This document shows, piece after piece, positions 5,272-12,129 of a stretch of 15,072 nt of DNA. This stretch comes from an uncultured Clostridia bacterium (lineage in GTDB: Bacteria; Bacillota_A; Clostridia; Christensenellales; CAG-138): the NCBI GenBank assembly GCA_937877295.1, contig CALFIV010000004.1, positions 1 to 15,072 on the forward strand, read 5' to 3'. Below the pieces are notes generated by a model. It made no database searches. It saw only the letters and a program-made list of their open reading frames with translations, and had not been told where the DNA came from. The position numbers and the translations under genes were made by a program. How positions within the stretch are numbered: position 1 is the stretch's first letter; each line of letters opens with the position of its first letter.

Positions 5272-5297
5272 TGAGTTTATTGCGTTTTATGTATAAC

Positions 5298-5309
5298 CGA
5301 AATATTTCG
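5298..5309. promoter_or_regulatory. Perfect 12-bp palindrome in the repressor leader
   Basis: CGAAATATTTCG lies between the promoter and the ribosome site (GAGAGGAG, 5317-5324) of the repressor gene. It is a candidate autoregulatory operator but differs from the TGTTG sites upstream, so it may bind a different protein. Confidence 0.4.
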
Positions 5310-5331
5310 TTGAATCGAGAGGAGCAAAACA

Positions 5332-6030
5332 ATGGAACGCAACAAATACAATCAGTCAAGAGAGAGCAGAACGTTCCCGTCTCAGCTTAAAGAACTCTGT
5401 CCCGTATCTGATCGGCACAGCCAACAAACGTTAGCTGATCATCTTGGGGTTACTCGGCAATGCATCAGTAATTGGATATTCGGAAAAACGAAACCACAAG
5501 AGTTTGAGACTCTTGTGAAGATTGCACAGTATTTTAATGTTACAACCGATTGGCTTCTTGGTATGCCAAACGCATCGAAAGAGGTCAATGCAGACAAATA
5601 TCAAGTTATGAAGACAACTGGATTGAGCGAAAGAGCGGTTGATCAACTTATCAATGCTTCCGTTGAACATCCCCAAGCCGTTGATTCCTTACTGTCCGTC
5701 AACGATTTCACTACCGCAATGAGCGACTTGGATGAAGCAATTCATCTCTCGCAGAATTGGTTATGCGATTCATACTATCTGATTCCGGCATACAACGAAC
5801 AGCCTACAATAGATGACATCGAAGATATTCAAAAAAGGTCTGACGGTTATCCCACGATCATTCAAATAAACGAAATTGTGCGGTATCTGATATCCTACGC
5901 ATTTGAGGAAATCGAAAGTCAAGTCATGAAAGATATCCTACGCAACATCTATTCGATCATGCACGAAGAATGGAACGCAGAAAAGGAAGGTGCAGAAAGC
6001 AATGGCAACGATCACGGCACGGAAGAATAA
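5332..6030 (+). CDS. XRE-family repressor (CI/Stl-like) with a large C-terminal domain
   Basis: A 232-residue protein. Residues about 29-75 (HSQQTLADHLGVTRQCISNWIFGKTKP...ITDWLLG-like end) are a classical XRE/lambda-type helix-turn-helix. The remaining ~150 residues are mostly helical and acidic and are not a LexA-type self-cleaving domain (no Ser/Lys pair and no Ala-Gly cleavage context). As with Stl repressors of SaPIs, derepression may therefore come from a helper-phage protein binding this domain rather than RecA; this is inference. GAGAGGAG sits 7 bases before the ATG. The 3' end overlaps the integrase start by 29 bases in another frame, so the two are co-translated and expressed in the integrated state. 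Confidence 0.85.
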   Translation: MERNKYNQSRESRTFPSQLKELCPVSDRHSQQTLADHLGVTRQCISNWIFGKTKPQEFETLVKIAQYFNVTTDWLLGMPNASKEVNADKYQVMKTTGLSERAVDQLINASVEHPQAVDSLLSVNDFTTAMSDLDEAIHLSQNWLCDSYYLIPAYNEQPTIDDIEDIQKRSDGYPTIIQINEIVRYLISYAFEEIESQVMKDILRNIYSIMHEEWNAEKEGAESNGNDHGTEE

Positions 6031-7183
6031 AGACGGGATCATCACATCATACACGATTCGCGTCTTGCTTTACGAAGACAGTAAGGGCAAGCATTATGAG
6101 ACATCCTCTTTCAAGATCAATCCCGAATGGAAGGAAAAGACCGCACGGAAAAAAGCCGAAGCATATGCGGCAACCTTTGAACGGGACATCAAAAACGGAG
6201 TTTTGTCTAACGAGCGCAGACGGTTTGATGACTATGCGGAGTATGTGATTGAATTGAAGCAATCCACGGGAAAATGTAAAACTACAACGCTTGATCGGTA
6301 TCGGCAGATGAGACAGCAAGTCTACCCCGCTATCGGTTATATCCGTCTAAAGGATTTGAGACCGGAACACCTCAACCGTTTCTACATGGACTTGAAGACG
6401 GGCAAATTCACGGGAAACCCACTTTCGGCAAAGTCTATCCGCAATTATCACGGTTTTATCTCAACCGTATTGGAGCAGGCATTCAAGGAAGGTGCTGTGG
6501 TCATGAATGTCGCGCATCGTGCCGAACCGCCGAAGGTGGAACAGAAAGAACCGGAAACGCTTGAAGTCGAACAGCTTCAGACGATCTTCAAAGTCTTGGA
6601 AAGCGAACCGATGAAATGGCGGGCGGCAATCATGCTTCTTGCGGAAACGGGAATGAGGCGCGGTGAGTTATTCGGTCTCAAATGGGACAAGGTGAATCTG
6701 AACACCGGAACAATTGAGATTTGCAACAACCTTCTCCGAAGCAGAGAAACGCATACGCTCTACGAAGATACTCCTAAAACGAAAATGTCCAATCGGACGA
6801 TCTGCATCACATCCGAAATGACGGACTTTCTGAAGCAATACAAAGCATGGCAGAACGAAGAGCGCTTGCGGCTCGGCGGTTACTTTGTCGATAAAGGTTT
6901 TCTATTCGCGCAAGACAACGGAAACCCCATGCAACCGGACAGCTTGACGAATTACTGTTGCGTCCATCTTCAGAACCTATGCGGTTTCCACATCTCCCCG
7001 CATTTGTTCCGACACACGCAGGCAAGCTTGCTGATCGCAAACAAAGTTCCGATCACATCCGTCTCAAAGCGGCTCGGTCATTCACAGACCAGTACCACGA
7101 TGAACATCTACGCACATGCTTTGAAGAATGCGGATGAAGAGAATGTGAAGGTGCTTCAGACGCTTCTCTACGGTCAGAATTAA
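6002..7183 (+). CDS. int: Tyrosine recombinase (phage-type integrase)
   Basis: A 393-residue integrase with an N-terminal arm-binding domain (about 1-60), a SAM-like core-binding domain (about 75-165, FDDYAEYVIE...) and a catalytic domain with the full set: R219 in TGMRRGEL, K261 in TKMSNR, H334 and R337 in HLFRHT, H360 in LGHSQ and Tyr nucleophile Y370 in MNIYAH. It should catalyse integration into and excision from the tRNA-Leu site at 7291-7313. The ATG at 6002 is preferred (GGAAGG 11 bases before); a GTG at 5990 would overlap that site. Length and domain order fit lambda/Tn916-type integrases, which bind core and arm sites, consistent with the 11-bp repeats at both ends. Confidence 0.95.
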   Translation: MATITARKNKDGIITSYTIRVLLYEDSKGKHYETSSFKINPEWKEKTARKKAEAYAATFERDIKNGVLSNERRRFDDYAEYVIELKQSTGKCKTTTLDRYRQMRQQVYPAIGYIRLKDLRPEHLNRFYMDLKTGKFTGNPLSAKSIRNYHGFISTVLEQAFKEGAVVMNVAHRAEPPKVEQKEPETLEVEQLQTIFKVLESEPMKWRAAIMLLAETGMRRGELFGLKWDKVNLNTGTIEICNNLLRSRETHTLYEDTPKTKMSNRTICITSEMTDFLKQYKAWQNEERLRLGGYFVDKGFLFAQDNGNPMQPDSLTNYCCVHLQNLCGFHISPHLFRHTQASLLIANKVPITSVSKRLGHSQTSTTMNIYAHALKNADEENVKVLQTLLYGQN

Positions 7184-7201
7184 CGCAGTTTTCGAGCGAA
7201 G

Positions 7202-7223
7202 GTCTCACAAAAGTCTCACAAAA
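7202..7223. promoter_or_regulatory. Right arm-type integrase binding sites (11-bp repeats)
   Basis: Two head-to-tail copies of GTCTCACAAAA lie 18 bases past the integrase stop and about 70 bp inside the att site. Together with the preceding G they are identical over 23 bp to the left-arm pair at 2363-2385, in the same orientation. Confidence 0.65.
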
Positions 7224-7246
7224 CGCAGAAATCGGAATACATAGAA

Positions 7247-7281
7247 AACGAAAAAGCCCCGTATTTAGGGCTTTTTTCGTT
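7247..7281. terminator. Bidirectional terminator between integrase and tRNA-Leu
   Basis: The stem AACGAAAAAGCCC/GGGCTTTTTTCGTT (7247-7259 with 7268-7281, one bulged base) has T runs on both strands. On the plus strand it ends the repressor-integrase transcript; on the minus strand it lies 10 bases past the tRNA-Leu CCA and can replace the terminator displaced to 2172-2220. Confidence 0.8.
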
Positions 7282-7290
7282 GTTAGAATG

Positions 7291-7313
7291 TGGTGCGATT
7301 GGCGGGATTTGAA
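7291..7313. repeat. att site, tRNA-proximal end
   Basis: The 23-bp direct repeat of 2223-2245, here part of the intact tRNA-Leu gene (CCA, acceptor 3' strand and T-arm). Because it keeps the tRNA sequence exactly, integration leaves the gene functional. Confidence 0.9.
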
Positions 7314-7373
7314 CCCGCAAGGTTTCCCCGACGGATTTTAAGTCCGTTGTGTATGCCGTTCCACCACAATCGC
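7291..7373 (-). tRNA. tRNA-Leu (anticodon UAA), CCA encoded
   Basis: On the minus strand the gene begins GCGATTG (7373-7367) and ends CAATCGC-A-CCA (7301-7291), giving a 7-bp acceptor stem with encoded CCA. The anticodon arm is ACGGA-CTTAAAA-TCCGT with TAA at the anticodon position. A short variable arm (CGGGGAAACCTT) fits a class II leucine tRNA, and the T arm is GCGGG-TTCAAAT-CCCGC. The length is 83 bases with CCA. It is the attachment site of the element. Confidence 0.95.
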
Positions 7374-7381
7374 ATAAAACC

Positions 7382-7409
7382 ATTTTACACGGTTTTGGAC
7401 TTTTGTCAA
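7382..7409 (-). promoter_or_regulatory. tRNA-Leu promoter
   Basis: On the minus strand a perfect TTGACA (7409-7404) and TAAAAT (7387-7382) are 16 bp apart, placing transcription start only a few bases before the tRNA 5' end. It lies directly after the chromate-transporter stop, so the tRNA does not depend on the upstream operon. Confidence 0.75.
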
Positions 7410-7412
7410 CCA

Positions 7413-8000
7413 TCAAAGCGACAGCAATCCGCCGAGCATACCTCCGGCAAAAATGAAAAACAGCGGATGGATTTTGGACGTTTTTTTCCAGAACGCGAAA
7501 AACGCAAAGGCAGCAAACAGACCGAGTCTCAACAGCGTTGACCAATCCGCGGAGAACTTAAAATGCAAAAAGTCTGCCTTGATGTTTAACGCAACGAGCA
7601 GTAGTGAAAACCCAGCCGCTGTAATCAAGCCGATCGCCGCAGGGCGCAGGCTTGTAAACAGGCTTTTGACGAGATAGGAATGGGAATATTTTTTGATTGC
7701 TTTTGCGACAAGAATGATAATAATCACGGATGGTGTGATCAGTCCGATCGTCGCTGTGATTGCACCCGGAATGCCGGCAACTTGAAATCCCACATATGTC
7801 GCAGCATTTACGCCGATCGGTCCGGGTGTTGATTCGGCGATTGCAATGATATTGGCAACCTCCGCTTCTGAAACCCAACCGTAAACAGCACCCATTTCTC
7901 GAATGAACGGAACGGTGGCAAGACCGCCGCCAACGGCGAACAGACCGGCTTTGAAAAACTCAAAGAACAACAATCCAAGATTCTTCAAAAGGATCAGCAT
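7413..8000 (-). CDS. Chromate transporter (CHR family), short form, second half
   Basis: A 195-residue membrane protein with the CHR-family motifs FFKAGLFAVGGGLATVPFI near residues 15-34 and the STPGPIGVNAATYVGF motif near 60-75, followed by further hydrophobic segments. Short CHR proteins have one six-helix domain and usually occur as adjacent pairs that work as a heterodimer of opposite topology; the partner is the next gene upstream. The family exports chromate, but in anaerobic Firmicutes the natural substrate of these pairs is not established. The start at 8000 overlaps the partner's end by 7 bases; an in-frame ATG at 8018 is also possible. Last protein gene of the operon. Confidence 0.88.
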   Translation of the reverse strand: MLILLKNLGLLFFEFFKAGLFAVGGGLATVPFIREMGAVYGWVSEAEVANIIAIAESTPGPIGVNAATYVGFQVAGIPGAITATIGLITPSVIIIILVAKAIKKYSHSYLVKSLFTSLRPAAIGLITAAGFSLLLVALNIKADFLHFKFSADWSTLLRLGLFAAFAFFAFWKKTSKIHPLFFIFAGGMLGGLLSL

Positions 8001-8527
8001 CTCTTCATCCACCCCCATGCAAGCCCTACGATTCCTGCCCCGATGACAATAAACACGGGAGAAACGCCGCCAACGGCAACAAACAGGAACGCAAGCAAAA
8101 ACAGGAAGAATCCGGTCAAATTCACGACAGATTTTCGAAACAGTTTATAGACAGCAGCGGCAATCAGCGCACACACTGCAATACGAATTCCGGCAAACAC
8201 ATGCTGAACAATCGGATAGGACGCAAAGCTTTGCAGCAACGCGGCGATGATCGTAATCAGGATCATAGGCACAAGGATTACGCCAAGCGAAGCAACGATT
8301 GCACCGGTTACACGGCGAACTTTATATCCGACAAACGTCGCAGTATTGATCGCAATCACGCCCGGTGTACATTGCGCAACGGCGATATAATCGGTCAGCT
8401 CATCTTCTGTGATGATATGATTCTTCTCGACGAGCTCACGAACCAACAGCGGCAGCATGGAATAACCGCCGCCGATCATCATCGAACCGATCTTTACAAA
8501 TTGAATAAACAGCTTCCAGAGACTCAT
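7994..8527 (-). CDS. Chromate transporter (CHR family), short form, first half
   Basis: A 177-residue membrane protein with CHR motifs: FVKIGSMMIGGGYSMLPLL near residues 8-26 and AQCTPGVIAINTATFVGY near 52-69. The ATG at 8527 was chosen because GGGAGGGG lies 4 bases upstream and it overlaps the preceding stop as ATGA; an upstream in-frame start at 8578 would overlap far into the previous gene. It pairs with the downstream CHR gene, with which it is translationally coupled. The two halves differ in sequence, as expected for heterodimer partners rather than a recent duplication. Confidence 0.88.
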   Translation of the reverse strand: MSLWKLFIQFVKIGSMMIGGGYSMLPLLVRELVEKNHIITEDELTDYIAVAQCTPGVIAINTATFVGYKVRRVTGAIVASLGVILVPMILITIIAALLQSFASYPIVQHVFAGIRIAVCALIAAAVYKLFRKSVVNLTGFFLFLLAFLFVAVGGVSPVFIVIGAGIVGLAWGWMKRC

Positions 8528-9870
8528 ACAACCCCTCCCGCATAACCGGCAATGAACGCATAAAAGTATGCCAACCATGCGCAGATAAACAAAACGGTTA
8601 ACACCGCATCAACCCATCCCTTTCTTACTCTGACGGCAAGAGCGACGGTAAACGGCGCAGTCATCGTCAAGTAACGTGCCGTATCGCCGATCCTGCCGGA
8701 GCAAACGACAGCGGCTATGCTGAGCAGCATCAGCAGCACATGCGACGTTCGAATTCGCTCGCAGCCCAGTATTACCAGAATGCATCCACCGATCAGATAC
8801 AGCAGCTGCGGCAATACGCTTGCAAGCAGCGTGAAGACCGTGTCCGGACGGATCTCCCGCATGGCGCGAAAGACGCTGTCCAGCCAATCAAACAGCGCGT
8901 TGCTGAACGTAGAAGGAGAAAGCCCGGCTGTTTCGATTGCTGCCCGGTACAGTGCGATCGGATCTCCGAACCGCAGATACGAATACAAAATCACCAAACC
9001 GATCCCGATCGGAACAAGAAGAAACGAAAGTGCATTGAACAGTTGCTTTACCGTGTAGCCTTTTTCCATCTCACGGTTGGATCGTACGTTATCAATTGCA
9101 TAAACACAGAATTCCAATAGAATCGGAAAAAACAACAGGACGCCAAGCGCATGTGTGAGCGTTGCGAGCATCGCAAAACCGTTTGCCGCAATGTATAATC
9201 GTTTCCGCAAGAACAAAAGGCAGCCGATTGAGATCAGCAAAAACAGCCCGTCCGGAACAGTACCGAGCAACAGGCAGGATATCGGCAAGAAGAAAAAATA
9301 TCGGACGGCACGGCGGGCGGTCTTGCGATCGAAATCGAGCTGAACAAGATAATACAGAGCTGCGCCGGCAAGCGCTGTGAAGAAGTAGGAACCGATAAAG
9401 CGTGCGTGATTAAAATTGAAACTGACGATCCAAAAGACGTCCGATAGATATCCGTACAGCGGAAATGCAGTTTCCGCATGGTAAAAGTCAAGCCAGACAC
9501 GCTGCACCTCAAAAAATGTACCGGCATATCCGAACAGATGAAAGTGCAGAACATACGTCAAAAGAATCTCTATCAGCCGAAGCAGCAGCAACAGCAGAAT
9601 CAATTTACAAAGCTCGCGAACCCCGCACCGGCGGAACGTCCGATCGCCCTCCCTGCTCATATGCGGTTCTGAACCGCCGGCAAGGAACGTGACGCAGGTT
9701 TGTATCAATCGAAGAATCGCGGCGGCGAACAGAATATAAACCAGCGTCGCAAGCACGATTGTTTCCCAATATGCGGGCGTGTGAAAATACAACGAAAGAC
9801 CGTACAGCAACGCAAGCACGGTCATAACTGTCAATGATATGCAAAGTTGGGTGACGGTTTTCTTTTGCAC
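8524..9870 (-). CDS. PIG-V-like multi-spanning mannosyltransferase
   Basis: A 448-residue polytopic membrane protein with about ten hydrophobic segments. The central block (about residues 155-262, HARFIGSYFFTALAGAALYYL...FFLPISCLLLGTVPDGLFLL...ATLTHALGVLLFFPILLE) resembles the GPI mannosyltransferase 2 / PIG-V (GT76) family found in some bacteria, which use a polyprenyl-phosphate sugar donor outside the membrane; the bacterial acceptor is unknown. The 60-110 region has a basic cytoplasmic loop. It starts with GTG (9870), 3 bases after the previous stop, with only a weak ribosome site, so translation probably depends on coupling. I place it in a C-fold glycosyltransferase class with moderate confidence; a donor-specific role is not visible. 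Confidence 0.6.
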   Translation of the reverse strand: MQKKTVTQLCISLTVMTVLALLYGLSLYFHTPAYWETIVLATLVYILFAAAILRLIQTCVTFLAGGSEPHMSREGDRTFRRCGVRELCKLILLLLLLRLIEILLTYVLHFHLFGYAGTFFEVQRVWLDFYHAETAFPLYGYLSDVFWIVSFNFNHARFIGSYFFTALAGAALYYLVQLDFDRKTARRAVRYFFFLPISCLLLGTVPDGLFLLISIGCLLFLRKRLYIAANGFAMLATLTHALGVLLFFPILLEFCVYAIDNVRSNREMEKGYTVKQLFNALSFLLVPIGIGLVILYSYLRFGDPIALYRAAIETAGLSPSTFSNALFDWLDSVFRAMREIRPDTVFTLLASVLPQLLYLIGGCILVILGCERIRTSHVLLMLLSIAAVVCSGRIGDTARYLTMTAPFTVALAVRVRKGWVDAVLTVLFICAWLAYFYAFIAGYAGGVV

Positions 9871-9873
9871 GGA

Positions 9874-10299
9874 CTATCGCAATGCTTTCGGTTTCCCGAA
9901 AATCTCTGAGTAGATAATTCCTTGAAGAATGTTATTCGATGAGAAGCTGACGGGCGTCTTCCCATTGTGTTGTGCAGATGCGCCCGTATGCGCTTCTTGT
10001 TCTTCATGTTCATCCGGTCGCAGGGCACATAAATCATGTTCCGGATGCTTCTGTGACTGCGTGAAGGAAGCCTTATACTCTTTTTGTGCAATCGCAGTCG
10101 GCTGTACCTTCCGTGCAGAAGGCGTCTGCACGGAAGGTTTCACCGGAGTATAGGACGCTTGGCCTTCGGACGCAGCTTGTTGCTGCTGCATCTGAGGCGC
10201 GTTTTGCTGCGCTTGCGCACGTTTTTTGTGTTCCGCCGCTTTCAAGACCGTAATCAGTATCCCGAAGACGATCATCGGCAAAACCAAGATGAACGGCAT
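9874..10299 (-). CDS. Small membrane-anchored protein of the floA operon
   Basis: A 141-residue protein with an N-terminal membrane segment (about 1-20, MPFILVLPMIVFGILITVLK), a Gln/Ala/Pro-rich low-complexity linker (about 28-115) and a conserved-looking C-terminal motif NNILQGIIYSEIFGKPKALR. I recognise this ending (LQGI-(M/Y)SEI-GKP-AL) from small proteins next to floA in Clostridia. It is likely cytoplasmic apart from its anchor and may be a FloA partner in membrane microdomains; this rests on position. AGGAAA precedes the ATG, which lies 3 bases after the floA stop. Confidence 0.65.
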   Translation of the reverse strand: MPFILVLPMIVFGILITVLKAAEHKKRAQAQQNAPQMQQQQAASEGQASYTPVKPSVQTPSARKVQPTAIAQKEYKASFTQSQKHPEHDLCALRPDEHEEQEAHTGASAQHNGKTPVSFSSNNILQGIIYSEIFGKPKALR

Positions 10300-10302
10300 G
10301 GC

Positions 10303-11310
10303 TCAGTTTCCTTTCTTTTCGTTCGCGGGAGCTGCAGATTTTCCGATAGCCGTACGCATCTCCGTATCAGACATCACGTTTTTCATATTGTAGTAATCGA
10401 GTACGCCGAGCTTTCCTTCACGCAGAGCTGCGGAAATCGCCTGTGGAACTTCCGCCTCCGCCTCGATAACGCGAGCACGCATGCGCTGCACTTCCGCAAC
10501 GTTTTCCTGTTCCTGTGCAACCGCCATTGCGCGGCGCTCCTCCGCCTTTGCCTGTGCAATACGTTTATCCGCTTCCGCCTGATCGATCTGGAGTTGTGCG
10601 CCGACGTTTCTGCCGACGTCTACGTCTGCAATATCGATAGAGAGAATCTCAAACGCCGTACCGGCGTCCAGGCCTTTGGAAAGAACCGTGCGAGAAATGG
10701 AGTCAGGGTTCTCCAAGACTTCCTTGTGGCTTGCTGCGGAGCCGACCGTGGTGACAATACCCTCACCGACACGCGCAATGATCGTTTCTTCACCAGCGCC
10801 GCCGACAAGACGGTCGATATTGGCGCGCACCGTCACCTTCGCCTTTGCGCGGAGTTCAATACCGTCCATTGCGACAGCAGCGATGATCGGGGTTTCGATG
10901 ACTTTCGGATTGACGCTCATCTGGACGGCGTTCAAGACGTCGCGTCCTGCAAGGTCAATGGCGCAAGAACGCTCAAAATCGAGCGGAATGCCTGCACGTT
11001 GTGCTGCAATCAGAGAATCGACAACACGATTGACGCTGGCTTTTCCATTGATCTTACCGCCTTTGGCAAGATAATGTGCCTCGAGTTTATTCATCGGAAT
11101 GGACAAGCCGGCCTTGGTCGCTTTGATCATCGGATTGACGATATCCGCAGCGTTGACCTTACGGATGCGCATACCGATCAGCTGGAACAGCCCGATCTTC
11201 ACGCCGCTGGCGCTTGCCGAAATCCACAGTCCGAGCGGTACAAACGAAAAGAAGATGATCAGGAATACAACGACAGCAGCGCCGATGATCCAGGGAATAA
11301 TATGTTCCAT
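10303..11310 (-). CDS. floA: Flotillin-like protein FloA
   Basis: A 335-residue protein close to FloA (YqfA) in length and layout: an N-terminal hydrophobic hairpin (about 5-30), the SPFH/band-7 domain (about 35-230, including [18 protein letters not shown] and [31 protein letters not shown]), and a Glu/Ala-rich helical region (about 235-290, [21 protein letters not shown]). FloA forms lipid-raft-like membrane assemblies that influence membrane fluidity, protein secretion and cell-wall enzymes. A perfect AGGAGG lies 5 bases before the ATG. It is preceded by nfeD-like and zinc-ribbon genes; the nfeD-floA pairing is the standard arrangement for the family. Confidence 0.95.
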   Translation of the reverse strand: MEHIIPWIIGAAVVVFLIIFFSFVPLGLWISASASGVKIGLFQLIGMRIRKVNAADIVNPMIKATKAGLSIPMNKLEAHYLAKGGKINGKASVNRVVDSLIAAQRAGIPLDFERSCAIDLAGRDVLNAVQMSVNPKVIETPIIAAVAMDGIELRAKAKVTVRANIDRLVGGAGEETIIARVGEGIVTTVGSAASHKEVLENPDSISRTVLSKGLDAGTAFEILSIDIADVDVGRNVGAQLQIDQAEADKRIAQAKAEERRAMAVAQEQENVAEVQRMRARVIEAEAEVPQAISAALREGKLGVLDYYNMKNVMSDTEMRTAIGKSAAPANEKKGN

Positions 11311-11319
11311 AAGTTCCTC

Positions 11320-11526
11320 CTAATGTATCAGTTTGAAATAGAGTGTGATGATACCCATAATGAGCAGAATCGACGCCGGAATCGCGATTCCGAGCGCGAT
11401 CCAACGTTTGCGGATTTCTTTATCTGACGCCGGCTCGATTTGCTGCTTTTCTTCCGGTTCGATGACGCCGCACTTCGGGCACACATCCGTCGTGTACAGT
11501 ACGCCGCATTTCTTACAGTATTTCAT
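11320..11526 (-). CDS. Zinc-ribbon single-span membrane protein
   Basis: A 68-residue protein with an N-terminal zinc ribbon (YCKKCG at C4/C7 and VCPKCG at C16/C19), an acidic spacer and one C-terminal membrane segment (about 43-65). Its ATG overlaps the stop of the nfeD-like gene (ATGA), and its stop is 9 bases before the floA start. The role is unknown; the arrangement between nfeD and floA suggests it belongs to the same membrane-organising module, presenting a zinc ribbon at the cytoplasmic face. Confidence 0.8.
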   Translation of the reverse strand: MKYCKKCGVLYTTDVCPKCGVIEPEEKQQIEPASDKEIRKRWIALGIAIPASILLIMGIITLYFKLIH

Positions 11527-12017
11527 GCAACCGTAATCTTCGTTCCGTCCACAGCGACGACAGTCACGATGGCATTCCGATCCACAAAGGTCGCCTGCGA
11601 CTCTACCGAATATCGTGTTCCGTCGATGATGACGATGCCGCTCGGACGCAGTGGCGTTGTGGCAACGCCTTTTTTGCCGATCAGTCCCTCGAGCGAGCCG
11701 GACGAAGGTTTAACCGCCTCCGCTTCGATCCGGTCTTTTAATACGATCGGAGAGCGAAACAGCAATCCGCCCTTCATGGACCGCATGAACAAAACGATCA
11801 TCAGAATCAGGATTGCAAGCAGAACCGCTGCAACGATATAAGCGGTTGTTGCCGATGCAGCTAAGAATTCAATGACGATCACGGCAACAAGGCATAAAAT
11901 CCCCGTGATCCCCGAAACGCCGAATCCGGGGAGCAAAAGCTCTATTATCAGCAGTGCCAAGCCGAATAAGCAAAGAATCAGGCAAGGCAGCCATAAACTT
12001 CCGAAAACTGCAACCAT
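11523..12017 (-). CDS. NfeD-like membrane protein (short form)
   Basis: A 164-residue protein with an N-terminal run of hydrophobic segments (about 1-95, including WLPCLILCLFGLALLIIELLLPGFGVSGITG, shortened here to its start and PGFG-SG core) and a C-terminal OB-fold region (about 108-164: GLIGKKGVATTPLRPSG, DGTRYSV, and VTVVAVDGTKI). This is the short NfeD form without the ClpP-like protease domain, which is encoded beside flotillin genes and thought to work with them. The ATG at 12017 has AGGAGG 7 bases upstream and is far better than in-frame starts further upstream. It is the first gene of the seven-gene minus-strand operon. Confidence 0.88.
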   Translation of the reverse strand: MVAVFGSLWLPCLILCLFGLALLIIELLLPGFGVSGITGILCLVAVIVIEFLAASATTAYIVAAVLLAILILMIVLFMRSMKGGLLFRSPIVLKDRIEAEAVKPSSGSLEGLIGKKGVATTPLRPSGIVIIDGTRYSVESQATFVDRNAIVTVVAVDGTKITVA

Positions 12018-12041
12018 TTCAGAACCTCCTTTCATGGCTTT

Positions 12042-12070
12042 AGTATACCATGATGCCCAACGTTTGAAAA
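12042..12070 (-). promoter_or_regulatory. Promoter of the nfeD-floA operon
   Basis: On the minus strand TTTTCA (12070-12065) and TATACT (12047-12042) are 17 bp apart, 25 bases upstream of the nfeD-like ATG. Confidence 0.65.
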
Positions 12071-12092
12071 GGGTTATTTTCGCGAAATACGA

Positions 12093-12121
12093 TTGCCTAA
12101 TTTGCCCTTTGGTGCTATAAT
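12093..12121 (+). promoter_or_regulatory. Promoter of the CDF exporter gene (near-leaderless)
   Basis: TTGCCT (12093-12098) and a perfect TATAAT (12116-12121) are 17 bp apart. The -10 box ends only 8 bases before the ATG at 12130, so transcription should begin at or within about 3 bases of the start codon, and no ribosome site fits. Confidence 0.7.
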
Positions 12122-12129
12122 AAGGCACT

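Larger units (their letters stand above)
2223..7313. mobile_element. ~5.07-kb integrative element in tRNA-Leu(UAA), PICI-like layout
   Basis: The ends are a 23-bp exact direct repeat (2223-2245 and 7291-7313) matching the 3' end of tRNA-Leu from the CCA to the T-loop; offset 5,068 bp. Inside, from the tRNA end inwards, are a tyrosine integrase and an XRE-type repressor (plus strand), a divergent operon of HTH, unknown, excisionase-like, Cys-rich and replication-type proteins (minus), a repeat-rich candidate origin, and a membrane coiled-coil protein (minus). This is the int-repressor//xis-rep-ori order known from phage-inducible chromosomal islands. No terminase, capsid, tail, lysis, relaxase, mobilisation or transposase gene is visible, so it is either a minimal satellite that uses a helper phage, a decayed remnant, or an integrating plasmid-like element. 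All genes appear intact. Confidence 0.88.

Noticed and set aside
5332..6030. LexA/CI-type self-cleaving repressor
   Set aside because: The C-terminal region lacks the Ala-Gly cleavage site and Ser/Lys catalytic arrangement.
2223..7313. Transposon or conjugative element as explanation for the insertion
   Set aside because: No transposase, terminal inverted repeats, relaxase or coupling protein is present; the tRNA-derived direct repeat and tyrosine integrase explain the boundaries.
10084..11427. Plus-strand open frame of 447 codons antisense to floA
   Set aside because: Its composition (Arg/His/Cys-rich, no domain) is that of the complement of an Ala/Glu-rich gene; floA on the other strand has clear family motifs and a perfect ribosome site.
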